From NCBI GenBank assembly GCA_036654655.1, contig JAVVRP010000003.1, positions 1 to 64,000 on the forward strand: a stretch of 64,000 nucleotides of DNA, read 5' to 3'. Each line of letters opens with the position of its first letter. Position 1 is the first letter of the stretch. This document shows positions 1-7,910 of the stretch, in pieces. The notes beneath the pieces are model-generated. The model ran no database searches. It saw only the letters and a program-made list of their open reading frames with translations, and was not told the DNA's origin. The translations under genes and the position numbers were made by a program. The DNA is from JAVVRP01 sp036654655 (GTDB lineage Bacteria; Bacillota; Clostridia; Christensenellales; UBA1242).

Positions 1-1298
1 TAACAACTTTGAAAGGTTGTTGTTGTGGCAACACAAGTATAAAAAATGTTGAACTTCCTTATGGGGTAACAGATATTATTTATGATTCAAATCATAATGG
101 TGCGTTTTCTGGTTGCACCTCACTTACCAGCATAACCATCCCATCCAGCGTAACAAGCATAGGGTATCGTGCGTTTGATGGTTGCACCTCACTTACCAGC
201 ATAACCATCCCATCCAGCGTAACAAGCATAGGGCAGTGTGCGTTTTCTGGTTGCACCGCGTTAATTAATGCTAACAAAACAAACGGAATATTTAAATTAA
301 TAGACACAGCAAATCAGTACTGGATATTAGACGCCGACACAACAATTACCACGGCTGATTTAACTGGCGCAAAAGGGATTGCAGATTCTGCGTTTTATGA
401 TTGCCGTGCACTTACCAGCATAACCATCCCATCCAGCGTAACAAGCATAGGGGGTTCTGCGTTTCAAGGTTGCACCGCATTAATTAATGCTAACAAAAAA
501 ACAGATGGAATATCTAAATTAACAGACACAGCAGGTAAGTACTGGATATTAGCCGCCGACACAACAATTACCACGGCTGATTTAACTGGCGCAAAAGGGA
601 TTGTAGATTCTGCGTTTTATAATTGCCGCGCACTTACCAGCATAACCATCCCATCCAGCGTAACAAGCATAGGGAGTGGTGTGTTTGCTGATTGCACCTC
701 ACTTGCCGGAATAACCATCCCATCCAGCGTAACAAGCATAGGAAATTCTGCGTTTTATGGTTGCGCCGCACTTGCCAGCATAAACATCCCATCCAAAGTG
801 ACAAGCATAGGGGATTCTGCGTTTCAAGATTGCACCTCACTTACCAGCATAACCATCCCATCCAGCGTAACAAGCATAGGTGGTGGGGCGCAGATGCGGG
901 GGCGGGGAGGTATGTATTATGGTGCGTTTTCTGGTTGCACCGCGTTAACTTCAATGACAATTGGTGATGCACAAAACGGTTCAGCACTTGCAAGTGTTGG
1001 CCTGACGGCATTTCTTTTTACAAACAGTGCGGAGTGTACTTTAACATATTATGGAACAGATGCAAAGTTTTTAAGTTTAACTGAATATGAAACAGTTGTT
1101 TGTGATTATAACGGTGAAGAAGATTCAGAAGCCACTGTATTTTCCTATCATAATATGATGATGGGAGGTGATGGGAGTGCTACTGAAAGAATTTACATAA
1201 AAGATGCTTCATTTATAATAAAACTAATAATGATTGATGGCAATTTAATATCTAACAAAACTGCAATATCAGAGTTATGGTGCTCATGGCTTAGGTGA
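1..1298 (+). CDS. BspA-like leucine-rich-repeat surface protein, 5' end outside window
   Basis: Open reading frame that is already open at the window edge, so the N-terminus (and any signal peptide) is missing. About 320 of ~432 visible residues are LRR_5 (BspA-type) repeats of ~23 residues built on SITIPSSVTSIG followed by AFxGCT. Two units are interrupted by a longer insert containing YWIL and TTITTADLTGAKGI. One repeat carries an odd Gly/Arg-rich insertion (around nt 884-914). The C-terminal ~90 residues are non-repetitive and lack an obvious sortase motif. Family knowledge: BspA-like proteins are surface adhesins in gut and oral bacteria. The repeats are also strongly conserved in DNA, which suggests recombination between them. 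Family assignment is secure; function is inferred. Confidence 0.85.
   Translation, partial: TTLKGCCCGNTSIKNVELPYGVTDIIYDSNHNGAFSGCTSLTSITIPSSVTSIGYRAFDGCTSLTSITIPSSVTSIGQCAFSGCTALINANKTNGIFKLIDTANQYWILDADTTITTADLTGAKGIADSAFYDCRALTSITIPSSVTSIGGSAFQGCTALINANKKTDGISKLTDTAGKYWILAADTTITTADLTGAKGIVDSAFYNCRALTSITIPSSVTSIGSGVFADCTSLAGITIPSSVTSIGNSAFYGCAALASINIPSKVTSIGDSAFQDCTSLTSITIPSSVTSIGGGAQMRGRGGMYYGAFSGCTALTSMTIGDAQNGSALASVGLTAFLFTNSAECTLTYYGTDAKFLSLTEYETVVCDYNGEEDSEATVFSYHNMMMGGDGSATERIYIKDASFIIKLIMIDGNLISNKTAISELWCSWLR
112..884 (+). repeat. Near-identical DNA repeats encoding the LRR units
   Basis: A ~40-nt block beginning cttaccagcataaccatccc and ending in aacaagcatagg recurs about seven times (near 121, 190, 411, 631, 709, 773 and 840), with only a few substitutions in the 709 and 773 copies. 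Two copies of a longer unit (near 252-410 and 475-630) are also near identical. Protein selection alone would not keep synonymous positions this uniform, so recent duplication or gene conversion is likely. Confidence 0.85.
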
Positions 1299-1427
1299 TG
1301 TAGGGCCCCCAAAAAACAGCCAGAAACAAATTTTATATTTGCAAGCACAATTTGGCTGTAAAACCTAAATTACAAAAAAAAGTTATGCAAATCAGTTGCA
1401 TCATTTCACATAAACAACGCAAGGCAG

Positions 1428-1456
1428 TTGCAATTTTTTTGCAAAAGTGCTATCAT
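1428..1456 (+). promoter_or_regulatory. Sigma-A promoter of glyS
   Basis: TTGCAA (1428-1433), 17-bp spacer, TATCAT (1451-1456). Transcription would start near 1463, leaving only ~20 nt of leader before the GTG start, so there is no room for a T-box. Confidence 0.55.
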
Positions 1457-1483
1457 AAAAAATGAATATTGGAGGGTTTTATT

Positions 1484-2851
1484 GTGGTGGACATGCTAAG
1501 GCTGGTTGCATATTGCAAGGACAAAGGCTTTGTTTTTCCGGGTTCAGAAATTTATGGTGGGCTGGCAAACAGTTGGGACTATGGCCCTTTGGGAGTTGAA
1601 TTAAAAAACAACATCAAACGCTTGTGGTGGAAAACATACATTCAAGATAATGAAAATGCATATGGGCTGGATTGTGCAATTTTAATGAACCCCGAAGTTT
1701 GGAAAGCAAGTGGGCATTTAACATCTTTTTCCGATCCGCTTATGGATTGCAAGGAGTGCAAGGCGCGTTTTAGGGCAGACACTTTGATAGAAGATTTTTC
1801 AAAGGGATCAGTTTGTGCTGATGGAATGACCAATGAGCAAATGGAGCAGTGGATACAACAGCACAACGTTGCGTGCCCGCTTTGCAAAAAACATAATTTC
1901 ACAAACATAAGGCAGTTTAACCTTATGTTTAAAACAAATCGTGGGGTTGTTGAAAATGATGCCTCGGCGGTGTTTTTGCGCCCAGAAACGGCACAAGGGC
2001 AGTATGTAAATTTTTTTAATGTACAACGTTCACAGAGGGCAAAAGTTCCGTTTGGAATTGGGCAAATAGGCAAATCTTTTAGAAATGAAATCACCCCCGG
2101 AAATTTTACTTTTAGAACAATAGAGTTTGAACAAATGGAGTTTCAGTGGTTTTGCAGGCCAGGTGAGGATGAAAAATTTTATCAATATTTCAAGCAAAAA
2201 GCGCACGATTTTTCTTGTGAATTGGGTTTAAAAAATGAGGAACTTAAATACCACAACCATGAAAAACTTGCATTTTATGCAAAAAGTGCATGTGACGTTT
2301 ATTTTCAATTTCCGTTTGGATTGTCCGAATTGGCGGGAATTCACAATCGCACAAATTATGATTTAAAAAAACATCAAGAATGTTCGGGCAAGCAAATGGA
2401 GTACATGGACCCAATAACCAATGAAAAGTTTGTTCCATACATTGTTGAAACATCTTTTGGTGCGGACAGAAGTGCGCTTGCAGTGCTTTCTTCTGCTTTA
2501 AAGGTAGAAAAGTTGGAGGATGGTTCCGAAAGAGAAATTTTGGATATTTCTTTAAAACTTGCGCCAATTAAGGCTGCAATTTTTCCACTTATTAAAAAAA
2601 ATCACGCCACAAAAGCGGAACAGGTTTATGCCGAGTTTCGCAAGCATTTGCGATGCGTGTATGACGACACCGCCAGCATTGGAAAACGCTATCGCAGGCA
2701 AGATTCAATTGGCACTCCATTTTGTGTTACAGTGGATGATGAAACGCTTAAAAACGGGAATGTTACATTAAGAAATCGCAACACCATGGAGCAAACAACC
2801 ATGGACATTGCAAGTGCAATAAGTTATGTTATATCTCAAACCCAAATTTAA
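1484..2851 (+). CDS. glyS: Glycine--tRNA ligase (single-chain, homodimeric type)
   Basis: Class II aminoacyl-tRNA synthetase that charges tRNA-Gly with glycine in the cytoplasm. About 455 residues, the normal length for the alpha2 type. Visible hallmarks are SEIYGGLANSWDYGPLG near the N-terminus, two CxxC pairs (CKEC and CPLC) typical of the zinc-binding insertion, the motif 2 region NEITPGNFTFRTIEFEQMEF, and motif 3 ETSFGADRSALAVL. The chosen start is GTG at 1484, eight bases after GGAGG (1471-1475). A TTG at 1469 would begin before the ribosome binding site, and ATG 1493 is possible. It stands alone between a promoter and an AT-rich spacer. Confidence 0.95.
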   Translation: MVDMLRLVAYCKDKGFVFPGSEIYGGLANSWDYGPLGVELKNNIKRLWWKTYIQDNENAYGLDCAILMNPEVWKASGHLTSFSDPLMDCKECKARFRADTLIEDFSKGSVCADGMTNEQMEQWIQQHNVACPLCKKHNFTNIRQFNLMFKTNRGVVENDASAVFLRPETAQGQYVNFFNVQRSQRAKVPFGIGQIGKSFRNEITPGNFTFRTIEFEQMEFQWFCRPGEDEKFYQYFKQKAHDFSCELGLKNEELKYHNHEKLAFYAKSACDVYFQFPFGLSELAGIHNRTNYDLKKHQECSGKQMEYMDPITNEKFVPYIVETSFGADRSALAVLSSALKVEKLEDGSEREILDISLKLAPIKAAIFPLIKKNHATKAEQVYAEFRKHLRCVYDDTASIGKRYRRQDSIGTPFCVTVDDETLKNGNVTLRNRNTMEQTTMDIASAISYVISQTQI

Positions 2852-3430
2852 TTTCAACCCAAATTAAATGCAATTTTAACCCAAGCGCAAATTAAATTTT
2901 TGCTTGCAAAAAATGTAGCAGTTAAAAAAATTTTTGACAATTAAAATACGCCACGTGCAAAATTTATTTTATTTAATAAAATTATTGCAAAATGTGCGCA
3001 TATTTTAAGTAATAAAAATTACAAATTAATTTTTATATTAAACACTTTTTTAAAATTAAAATATAATTAATTGCCAGATATTAATATTAAACAATTATTT
3101 TAATTCAAATTAAAATATAAAAGAATTATTTAAAAAATATCCAACTTAATCAGTTAATAATTAAAGCATTTTTAAACATTAAATATTTAACTTAAATACA
3201 ATTTAAAAATATAAAATATAATTAATTGCCAAATATTTAATATTAAACAATTATTTTAATTCAAATTAAAACATAAAAGAATTATTAAAAAATATCCAAC
3301 TTAATCAGTTAATAATTAAAGCATTTTTAAACATTAAATATTTAACTTAAATACAATTTAAAAATATAAAATATAATTAATTGCCAAATATTTAATTAAA
3401 AATTAAAATTAAAAAAAAGAAACTAAATTA
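2852..3430. other. Gene-free AT-rich intergenic stretch
   Basis: About 580 bases with no credible reading frame, dominated by A/T and by the 155-bp tandem repeat annotated separately. A weak imperfect hairpin (CAAGC/GCTTG, near 2881-2915) follows glyS but lacks a T-tract. Confidence 0.6.
3053..3400. repeat. 155-bp tandem repeat, about 2.2 copies
   Basis: The anchor TAATTAATTGCC recurs so that TTGCC starts at 3071, 3226 and 3381, exactly 155 bp apart. The first two copies match almost base for base; the third is truncated after ~20 bp. The unit has no reading frame. It lies about 200 bp upstream of the split tRNA-Arg. Function unknown. Confidence 0.85.
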
Positions 3431-3459
3431 TTGACAATAAAACAAAATAAGATTAAAAT
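3431..3459 (+). promoter_or_regulatory. Strong sigma-A promoter of the (now split) tRNA-Arg locus
   Basis: TTGACA (3431-3436), 17-bp spacer, TAAAAT (3454-3459). It points at the 5' tRNA half (3584) and, beyond it, at the intact element-borne tRNA-Arg (3668). The old host promoter may therefore now transcribe the replacement tRNA. Confidence 0.6.
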
Positions 3460-3583
3460 AATACAAAGCTATTAAAAGCAAATTAAATTAATTATCGAAC
3501 GCGACCAATTTGCCCAAAAATGCAAAATCAAAATAATATATGCCCAAGGCAGAATTAAAAAAAACAATAAAACGCACAAATAT

Positions 3584-3621
3584 GCATCCATAGTGAAATG
3601 GATATCACATAAGTCTTCGGA
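3584..3621 (+). pseudogene. 5' half of host tRNA-Arg(UCG), cut at the anticodon loop (attL)
   Basis: These 38 bases are tRNA positions 1-38: acceptor strand GCATCCA, TA, D-stem GTGA/TCAC, 5' anticodon stem TAAGT and loop CTTCGGA (anticodon TCG). The next bases (CCGGATG...) do not pair with TAAGT, so the cloverleaf stops here. The missing 3' half lies at 27240-27283. Joined, the halves give a 75-nt tRNA with perfect D and anticodon stems, a full T-stem and one acceptor mismatch (A3:C70), which may be drift after inactivation. The loop CTTCGGA (3615-3621) is the shared core. Confidence 0.8.
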
Positions 3622-3667
3622 CCGGATGCGCGGGGTTCGATAAAACCCCATCAAAATTTATCATTAT

Positions 3668-3744
3668 GTGCCATTAGCGCAACTGGATAGAGCGATTGGC
3701 TTCGAACCAATAGGTTGCGGGTTCAAGTCCTGCATGGCACACCA
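3668..3744 (+). tRNA. tRNA-Arg(UCG), complete, carried inside the element
   Basis: 77 nt including the encoded CCA. Acceptor GTGCCAT/ATGGCAC pairs fully, anticodon stem ATTGG/CCAAT encloses loop CTTCGAA (anticodon TCG), variable loop AGGTT, T-arm GCGGG-TTCAAGT-CCTGC. The D-stem GCGC/GAGC has one mismatch. It differs in sequence from the split host tRNA but has the same anticodon. It starts 46 bp inside attL and is followed by a strong terminator. It reads as a functional replacement for the host gene destroyed by integration (inference). Confidence 0.9.
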
Positions 3745-3767
3745 CAAAAGCCTTTATTTATGGGCAT

Positions 3768-3798
3768 TTCAGCGATTTTATAATCGCTGAATTTTTTT
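3768..3798 (+). terminator. Rho-independent terminator after tRNA-Arg
   Basis: Perfect 10-bp stem TTCAGCGATT/AATCGCTGAA with a 4-nt loop, followed by seven T. It ends transcription of the tRNA-Arg. The following gap to 4023 holds only AT-rich sequence with no gene that I can see. Confidence 0.9.
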
Positions 3799-4023
3799 GT
3801 TTTTGATTAAAATTTGAGATAAAAAATTAAGATTTATAATTAAAATTAAGATTAAAAAGTCGCAAAATAGCAAAATAATTTTTGTTTGATTTTATGTTAA
3901 AAAGTGGTCATTTCTACAAATTTTCTACGAATTTATCTCAAAAAAATGCAAATGGTGTATTTTATCGTGTTGTGTCGCAAAGCGCTTTATGGTTATTTTA
4001 AATTAAAAATTGGCAAAAAAATA

Positions 4024-4045
4024 GGTGGAAGTAAAAACTTCCACC
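4024..4045 (-). terminator. Terminator of the HNH/DUF4417/CPCC/toxin cluster
   Basis: Perfect 9-bp inverted repeat GGTGGAAGT / ACTTCCACC with a 4-base loop. On the minus strand it is followed by a run of T, 14 bp after the HNH stop codon. Confidence 0.8.
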
Positions 4046-4058
4046 CCGTAAAATTGAC

Positions 4059-4832
4059 CTAATCTATTTTTTGTAATATAAATTTTTTTGAAATTGTTTT
4101 GCCAAAATTTCCAATCAATATGAAATATAATTCATTATATAAAAAATTTTCTACGCAAACCTTAGTCCTAAATCTTTGACCTATATTATATTTCGTTTTA
4201 ATTAAAACTTCATCGGCATACCATTCAATTTTGTTAGTTTTGTCACAAGCAATAGATATTGTTCCATTATAATTATTTATATTTATATCCAAAATTCTCG
4301 GCTTTAAATCACTACTGTTTTTTAATTGTTCTAGATTTTGATTTGAATATGGGCTGATAATGAAAGGAATATATTTTTTTCTTATTGCAATATCAGTCCC
4401 ACCAAACTTTGATAAATTTGTTTTAATTTCCCACCTTAATACTTTGTTTCTTTCTTCAAATTCAATTTGGGCTTCTGCAAAATGTGATGCAAAATCCAAC
4501 TCACTACATTTATTAACTTTAATAAAATGTTTCTTTGCATTTTCGCCAAAGCCTAGTCTTTGAGAATTTCTCATATGAACAACACCATGACATTTTGAGC
4601 AAATTCCAATAATGTTTTGTAAAGTTTGTGTTTTATTTTTAATATCAAATTGCCATACTTCATGAGCATCTAATTCATTTGTTTCATGTCCACAAATTTC
4701 ACATTTACCATTTGCTTTTTTATAGCAAGCGTATCATAAAATATCCCAATCTTTTTTAGACAGTGTTTTACTTAAATCATTTTCCCATGCTCCTTTGGGC
4801 AGTAAATCAATATTTAATTTATAATTTTTCAT
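4059..4832 (-). pseudogene. HNH endonuclease-like gene with an in-frame TGA
   Basis: Reading from ATG 4832 (after a GGAGGT-type ribosome site) gives KKDWDIL, then TGA (4736-4734), then YACYKKANGKCEICG. The rest contains CEICG, LDAHEVWQFD and CSKCHGVVHM, i.e. paired CxxC and HxxxW/H residues of HNH-family nucleases, followed by LGFGENAKKHF. The frame is otherwise open for 257 codons. A CGA to TGA change would explain the stop. The C-terminal ~100 residues are of unknown type. The window uses TGA as a normal stop elsewhere, so recoding is unlikely. Either an inactive gene or one that restarts at an internal Met (4574) without the zinc site. Confidence 0.7.
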
Positions 4833-4841
4833 TTATACCTC

Positions 4842-5573
4842 CTACCTAGATGGATATAGTTCGCCAGAAAAGTATTTTTTTATAAATTCATCTTTACTCA
4901 TTTTTTGCATAATATCTTCATAATCAAAAGGATTTATTGATTTTATATTTCCTTTCATTTCGGGGAATGTTTCTCCATAACAAATAATGGCTGATGGTTT
5001 AATAATTTCCAACATTTTATTGTAGCTTTTCATAAATTCCACTTTATTATCTTCACGGCAATAAGTAGATACTGCAACAATAGAACCTTCTTCAACTCCA
5101 TCAAAACAGAAATCATAACTATCAATTCCAGCACAGCAAATTGTTGGAATTACAAGTTTCCCTTGTTTTTGCCAGTATGCTCCACACCATCTATTTCTGA
5201 ATGTGTTGTAGATTTGCAATGCTTTTGGCATATCCCAATACAAACTAAATTCTGGCGTAAGCACGGCATAATATTGGTCTAATTTTTCCATTGCGATTTC
5301 TGGTTTTTCATAAATTGATTCAAATAACCAATCATATGTAAAGAAATGAATAGTTTTATCCTTATTTTCTGTGTCATTTATTTTTGCCTTTGTATAACAC
5401 CATAAATCAATTTTATTTACATCAATGTTTTGTTTTTTTATAAGTGGCATACCATATTTGCCAACTGATTTAAATTCATTCCTAACAATTTTTAACTTTT
5501 TTAGTAACTTTTCATTGTCGTATTCGGATGTTTCTGCGATGATTTTATCATCTACTTCATATTTTTCTTTCAT
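4842..5573 (-). CDS. DUF4417 domain protein
   Basis: About 243 residues. The central part (LTPEFSLYWDMPKALQIYNT, then RNRWCGAYWQKQGKLVIP, then FCFDGVEEGSIVAVST) matches the DUF4417 family, which is common on phages and integrative elements of Bacillota; its biochemical role is not known. Start chosen at ATG 5573, six bases after AAAGGAG; a longer reading from TTG 5621 has no ribosome site. It is the third gene of a minus-strand cluster (toxin-like, CPCC, DUF4417, HNH). Confidence 0.75.
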   Translation of the reverse strand: MKEKYEVDDKIIAETSEYDNEKLLKKLKIVRNEFKSVGKYGMPLIKKQNIDVNKIDLWCYTKAKINDTENKDKTIHFFTYDWLFESIYEKPEIAMEKLDQYYAVLTPEFSLYWDMPKALQIYNTFRNRWCGAYWQKQGKLVIPTICCAGIDSYDFCFDGVEEGSIVAVSTYCREDNKVEFMKSYNKMLEIIKPSAIICYGETFPEMKGNIKSINPFDYEDIMQKMSKDEFIKKYFSGELYPSR

Positions 5574-5650
5574 ATACACTCCTTTTTTAACTAACAAAAA
5601 GTCATAGGTCAAATTGTTCAACTTATGACTTTTGAATTTTCTAATAATAT

Positions 5651-5950
5651 TTACTTAGAAAAATGCTCTTTATAATATTTTTTTGACAAATCTATTGCAG
5701 TATGACAAGTGTTTTGTGATTTTAAAATTTCTTCTTGGTTTTCTTCCCAAAACTTCTTATACTGATTTAAACTCATATTATTTGCGCCACCCATAAAGTC
5801 TGGTTTATCATTCTGAATATCATCATCTTCCCAACCACAATATGGACAAATATCAAAATTATTTTCTATATCTCCAATTCCACAAACTCTACATTTATAA
5901 GGTGGAACCTCTATAATTTCACCTTTTTTGTTTTTTATAAAATTACTCAT
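5651..5950 (-). CDS. CPCC-type cysteine-rich protein, possible immunity protein
   Basis: 99 residues with CRVCG at ~20-24, then CPYCGWEDDDIQND and GGANNMSLNQYKKFW, the signature of the cysteine-rich CPCC family. Members often occur in toxin-immunity neighbourhoods. The two Cys pairs probably bind zinc. A good ribosome site (AAAGGAG) precedes ATG 5950. It lies 16 bp downstream of the nuclease-toxin-like gene on the same strand, so an immunity role is plausible but inferred. Confidence 0.75.
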   Translation of the reverse strand: MSNFIKNKKGEIIEVPPYKCRVCGIGDIENNFDICPYCGWEDDDIQNDKPDFMGGANNMSLNQYKKFWEENQEEILKSQNTCHTAIDLSKKYYKEHFSK

Positions 5951-5966
5951 TATCTATTTCTCCTTT

Positions 5967-6296
5967 TTAATAATTTATCCAAAAATCTCCCCACATATCA
6001 AACTGGTCATTAAAGTAAGAACCCCCTCTAGTTGGACTAAAATATGTTACTATTTTACCACCTCTAGATACAATTCCAAATTCATTTGTACTTGGGTCAT
6101 ATTTATATATAGAACCGTTATGTGCTTTAAAAGATTTAATTCCTTGTTTATTACTATTTGCAAAATTTTTTGCTGCTTGCGAATATCCATTAATATCATT
6201 TTCAAAACCCATTTCTTCTCCATGTTTATCAAAATGAGCAATCTCACTATATTCGCTTGTCCAATACTCTGCAAAGGTACTTGGACCTTTTTCCAT
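5967..6296 (-). CDS. Small nuclease-toxin-like domain protein
   Basis: 109 residues, no signal peptide or membrane segment. The core FANSNKQGIKSFKAHNGSIY, then KYDPSTNEFGIVSRGGKIVT and YFSP resembles C-terminal toxin domains of polymorphic toxins, particularly the barnase/EndoU/colicin E5-like (BECR) RNase group: a glycine-containing strand, a YDPSTNEFGI strand and a final TYFSP. It has its own start (AAGGAGGT before ATG 6296) and no N-terminal trafficking region, so it is an orphan toxin module or a toxin-derived remnant. The adjacent CPCC gene may neutralise it. Resemblance is by eye; no catalytic residues are assigned. Confidence 0.45.
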   Translation of the reverse strand: MEKGPSTFAEYWTSEYSEIAHFDKHGEEMGFENDINGYSQAAKNFANSNKQGIKSFKAHNGSIYKYDPSTNEFGIVSRGGKIVTYFSPTRGGSYFNDQFDMWGDFWINY

Positions 6297-6321
6297 TATA
6301 CCATACCTCCTTTAATTATGC

Positions 6322-6356
6322 AAAAGGTTGAAGAATAAATAGTCCTTCAACCTTTT
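6322..6356 (-). terminator. Terminator between integrase operon and toxin-like cluster
   Basis: Perfect 12-bp inverted repeat AAAAGGTTGAAG / CTTCAACCTTTT with an 11-base loop, just past the integrase stop at 6409. The T-rich arm serves as the tail on the minus strand. It separates the integration module from the downstream cargo. Confidence 0.75.
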
Positions 6357-6408
6357 AAAACATTTTATCACTCCAATTACTGGTATTTCAAGTTTTACTG
6401 CCACTTTT

Positions 6409-7689
6409 TTACATTTCAGCGTCTTTACTTTTTTTTCTCTTTCGTTTTTCTTCTAATAACTTTTCCAATTTTGCTATTTCATCTTCAATGTTTTGCTCAT
6501 CAATTTCGTCTTCTTCTTTATCTGACTTCTTTTCTGATTTTGTTAAAGCATTACTAATAACATTTGCCGATTGCACTTTTGAAGAAAAATCCAAGTGCGA
6601 ATATATATCTGCTGTCGTATTAAAATTTGAATGTCCTAACCATTCTTGAATGTTTTTCATTGGGACACCATTTGCCACAAGCAAACTTGCGCAGCTGTGC
6701 CTTAAATCGTGAAAACGAATATGCTTTAAATTGTTTTGCTTTAATATTTTTGTAAATGTATGGGATACCAAATCTGGGTTTATTAAATCTCCAATATCAT
6801 TAACAAACACATAATCTAAATATTTTTTGTTATAACTCATTCCATATATCTTTTTATTGTGCTCAATTTGTTCTTTCCTTTCAAGTAATAATTTTTCAGT
6901 TTCTGGTAAAAGTGGCAATGTTCTGTTACTTGCAGTTGTCTTTAATCTATCCATACAATAAAAAACGCTATCTACACATAGGACTTTATGTTTAATGGTA
7001 ATTGTTTTATTTAACAAGTCAATTGCATCCCACTTTAATCCAATAAGTTCGCTTCGTCTAAAACCATAATAACTTGCAATTCTAACAATTAAACCAATAT
7101 TTGTTTTGTCTGTGTAAGTGAATAGATTTTCAAGTTCTTCTTTATTATAATAGTTCTTTGATGGTTTTTCTTTGTGTATTTTTGGCATAAACTCGTAAGG
7201 ATTTTTTGGTATCAAATCATCTCTATATGCTTGTCTTAACGCTGGGGAGAGAATGATTGCATGATGTTTAACTGTTATATTTTTATTGTGTCTTTCATTT
7301 TTTAAATAATCATAAAAGTCCAACAAATGATGATAAGTAACATCTTTTAATTTAAGTTTATCTCCAAAATATTTACACAAAATTTTCCAAGCAAAGATAT
7401 AGGTTTTATATACGTTGGGGGACAGCTCATCTTTTTTACTTTCAATAAAATCTTTTACATAGTCCATAAAAATAATATCATTTTTAACATTTGGTTCTAC
7501 CTGCTGTTCGTTATAAATGCTTGGCTTAAATGTTTCTAATTGTTCATTTAAAAATTTTTGGGCTTCCTTTTTATTTCCTCTTTCTTTGAGCCCCGTAGAA
7601 ATCCATTTTTGTTTATACTTTCCATAATTATCTTTATAATTTAGCACGGCATAATAAACACCATTTTTTAATCTTAAACTTCCTGTCAT
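6409..7689 (-). CDS. int: Tyrosine integrase
   Basis: 426 residues. Catalyses site-specific integration and excision of the element. N-terminal ~60 residues look like an arm-binding domain (GKYKQKWISTGLKERGNKKE), followed by a core-binding domain (~70-170) and a catalytic domain. All catalytic residues are visible: Arg211 (YGFRRSELIGL), Lys250 (RLKTTAS), His327-Asp-Leu-Arg330 (FHDLRHSCAS), His353 (WLGHSN) and Tyr363 (DIYSHL). The C-terminal ~50 residues are charged and Glu/Lys-rich. Start ATG 7689 overlaps the stop of the excisionase gene by 4 nt, so translation is coupled. It is the enzyme expected to act on the CTTCGGA core. Confidence 0.93.
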   Translation of the reverse strand: MTGSLRLKNGVYYAVLNYKDNYGKYKQKWISTGLKERGNKKEAQKFLNEQLETFKPSIYNEQQVEPNVKNDIIFMDYVKDFIESKKDELSPNVYKTYIFAWKILCKYFGDKLKLKDVTYHHLLDFYDYLKNERHNKNITVKHHAIILSPALRQAYRDDLIPKNPYEFMPKIHKEKPSKNYYNKEELENLFTYTDKTNIGLIVRIASYYGFRRSELIGLKWDAIDLLNKTITIKHKVLCVDSVFYCMDRLKTTASNRTLPLLPETEKLLLERKEQIEHNKKIYGMSYNKKYLDYVFVNDIGDLINPDLVSHTFTKILKQNNLKHIRFHDLRHSCASLLVANGVPMKNIQEWLGHSNFNTTADIYSHLDFSSKVQSANVISNALTKSEKKSDKEEDEIDEQNIEDEIAKLEKLLEEKRKRKKSKDAEM

Positions 7690-7910
7690 ATTTGTTCGCC
7701 TCCAAGTAAATAAGCGACTACATTTATTTTTGAAATTTTGTAGTCCTTGCCGATTTTGATAGATTTAATAGTTCCACTTTTAAGTAGTTCATAAGTTTTA
7801 GTTCTTTTAATTCCAAGCATTTTTTGTAAGTCTTGCACTCCTACACAATCTGGAAATTCTTTAAACATAAGATATGTTATTTCGTTAATTTTTTCTATAT
7901 AGCACCTCAC
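7686..7910 (-). CDS. xis: Excisionase-like helix-turn-helix protein
   Basis: About 74 residues with VGVQDLQKMLGIKRTKTYEL followed by LKSGTIKSIKIGKDYKISK, the winged helix-turn-helix pattern of MerR-like excisionases (HTH_17). Such proteins bend DNA at att sites and steer the integrase to excision. It overlaps the gene upstream and the integrase downstream by 4 nt each. The exact start is uncertain: GTG 7910 couples to the preceding stop, and ATG 7868 is the first ATG. Confidence 0.8.
   Translation of the reverse strand: MRCYIEKINEITYLMFKEFPDCVGVQDLQKMLGIKRTKTYELLKSGTIKSIKIGKDYKISKINVVAYLLGGEQI

Noticed and set aside
1299..1483. T-box riboswitch upstream of glyS
   Set aside because: The promoter lies ~30 bp before the start codon and no stem I / antiterminator pair or T-box sequence is seen.
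2881..2915. Terminator after glyS
   Set aside because: Weak interrupted stem without a T-tract.
3053..3400. CRISPR array
   Set aside because: A 155-bp period with 2.2 copies and no short repeat/spacer alternation; no cas genes.
4734..4736. TGA read as tryptophan in the HNH gene
   Set aside because: TGG is used for Trp in all genes, and TGA ends several intact genes; prfB is also regulated by TGA.
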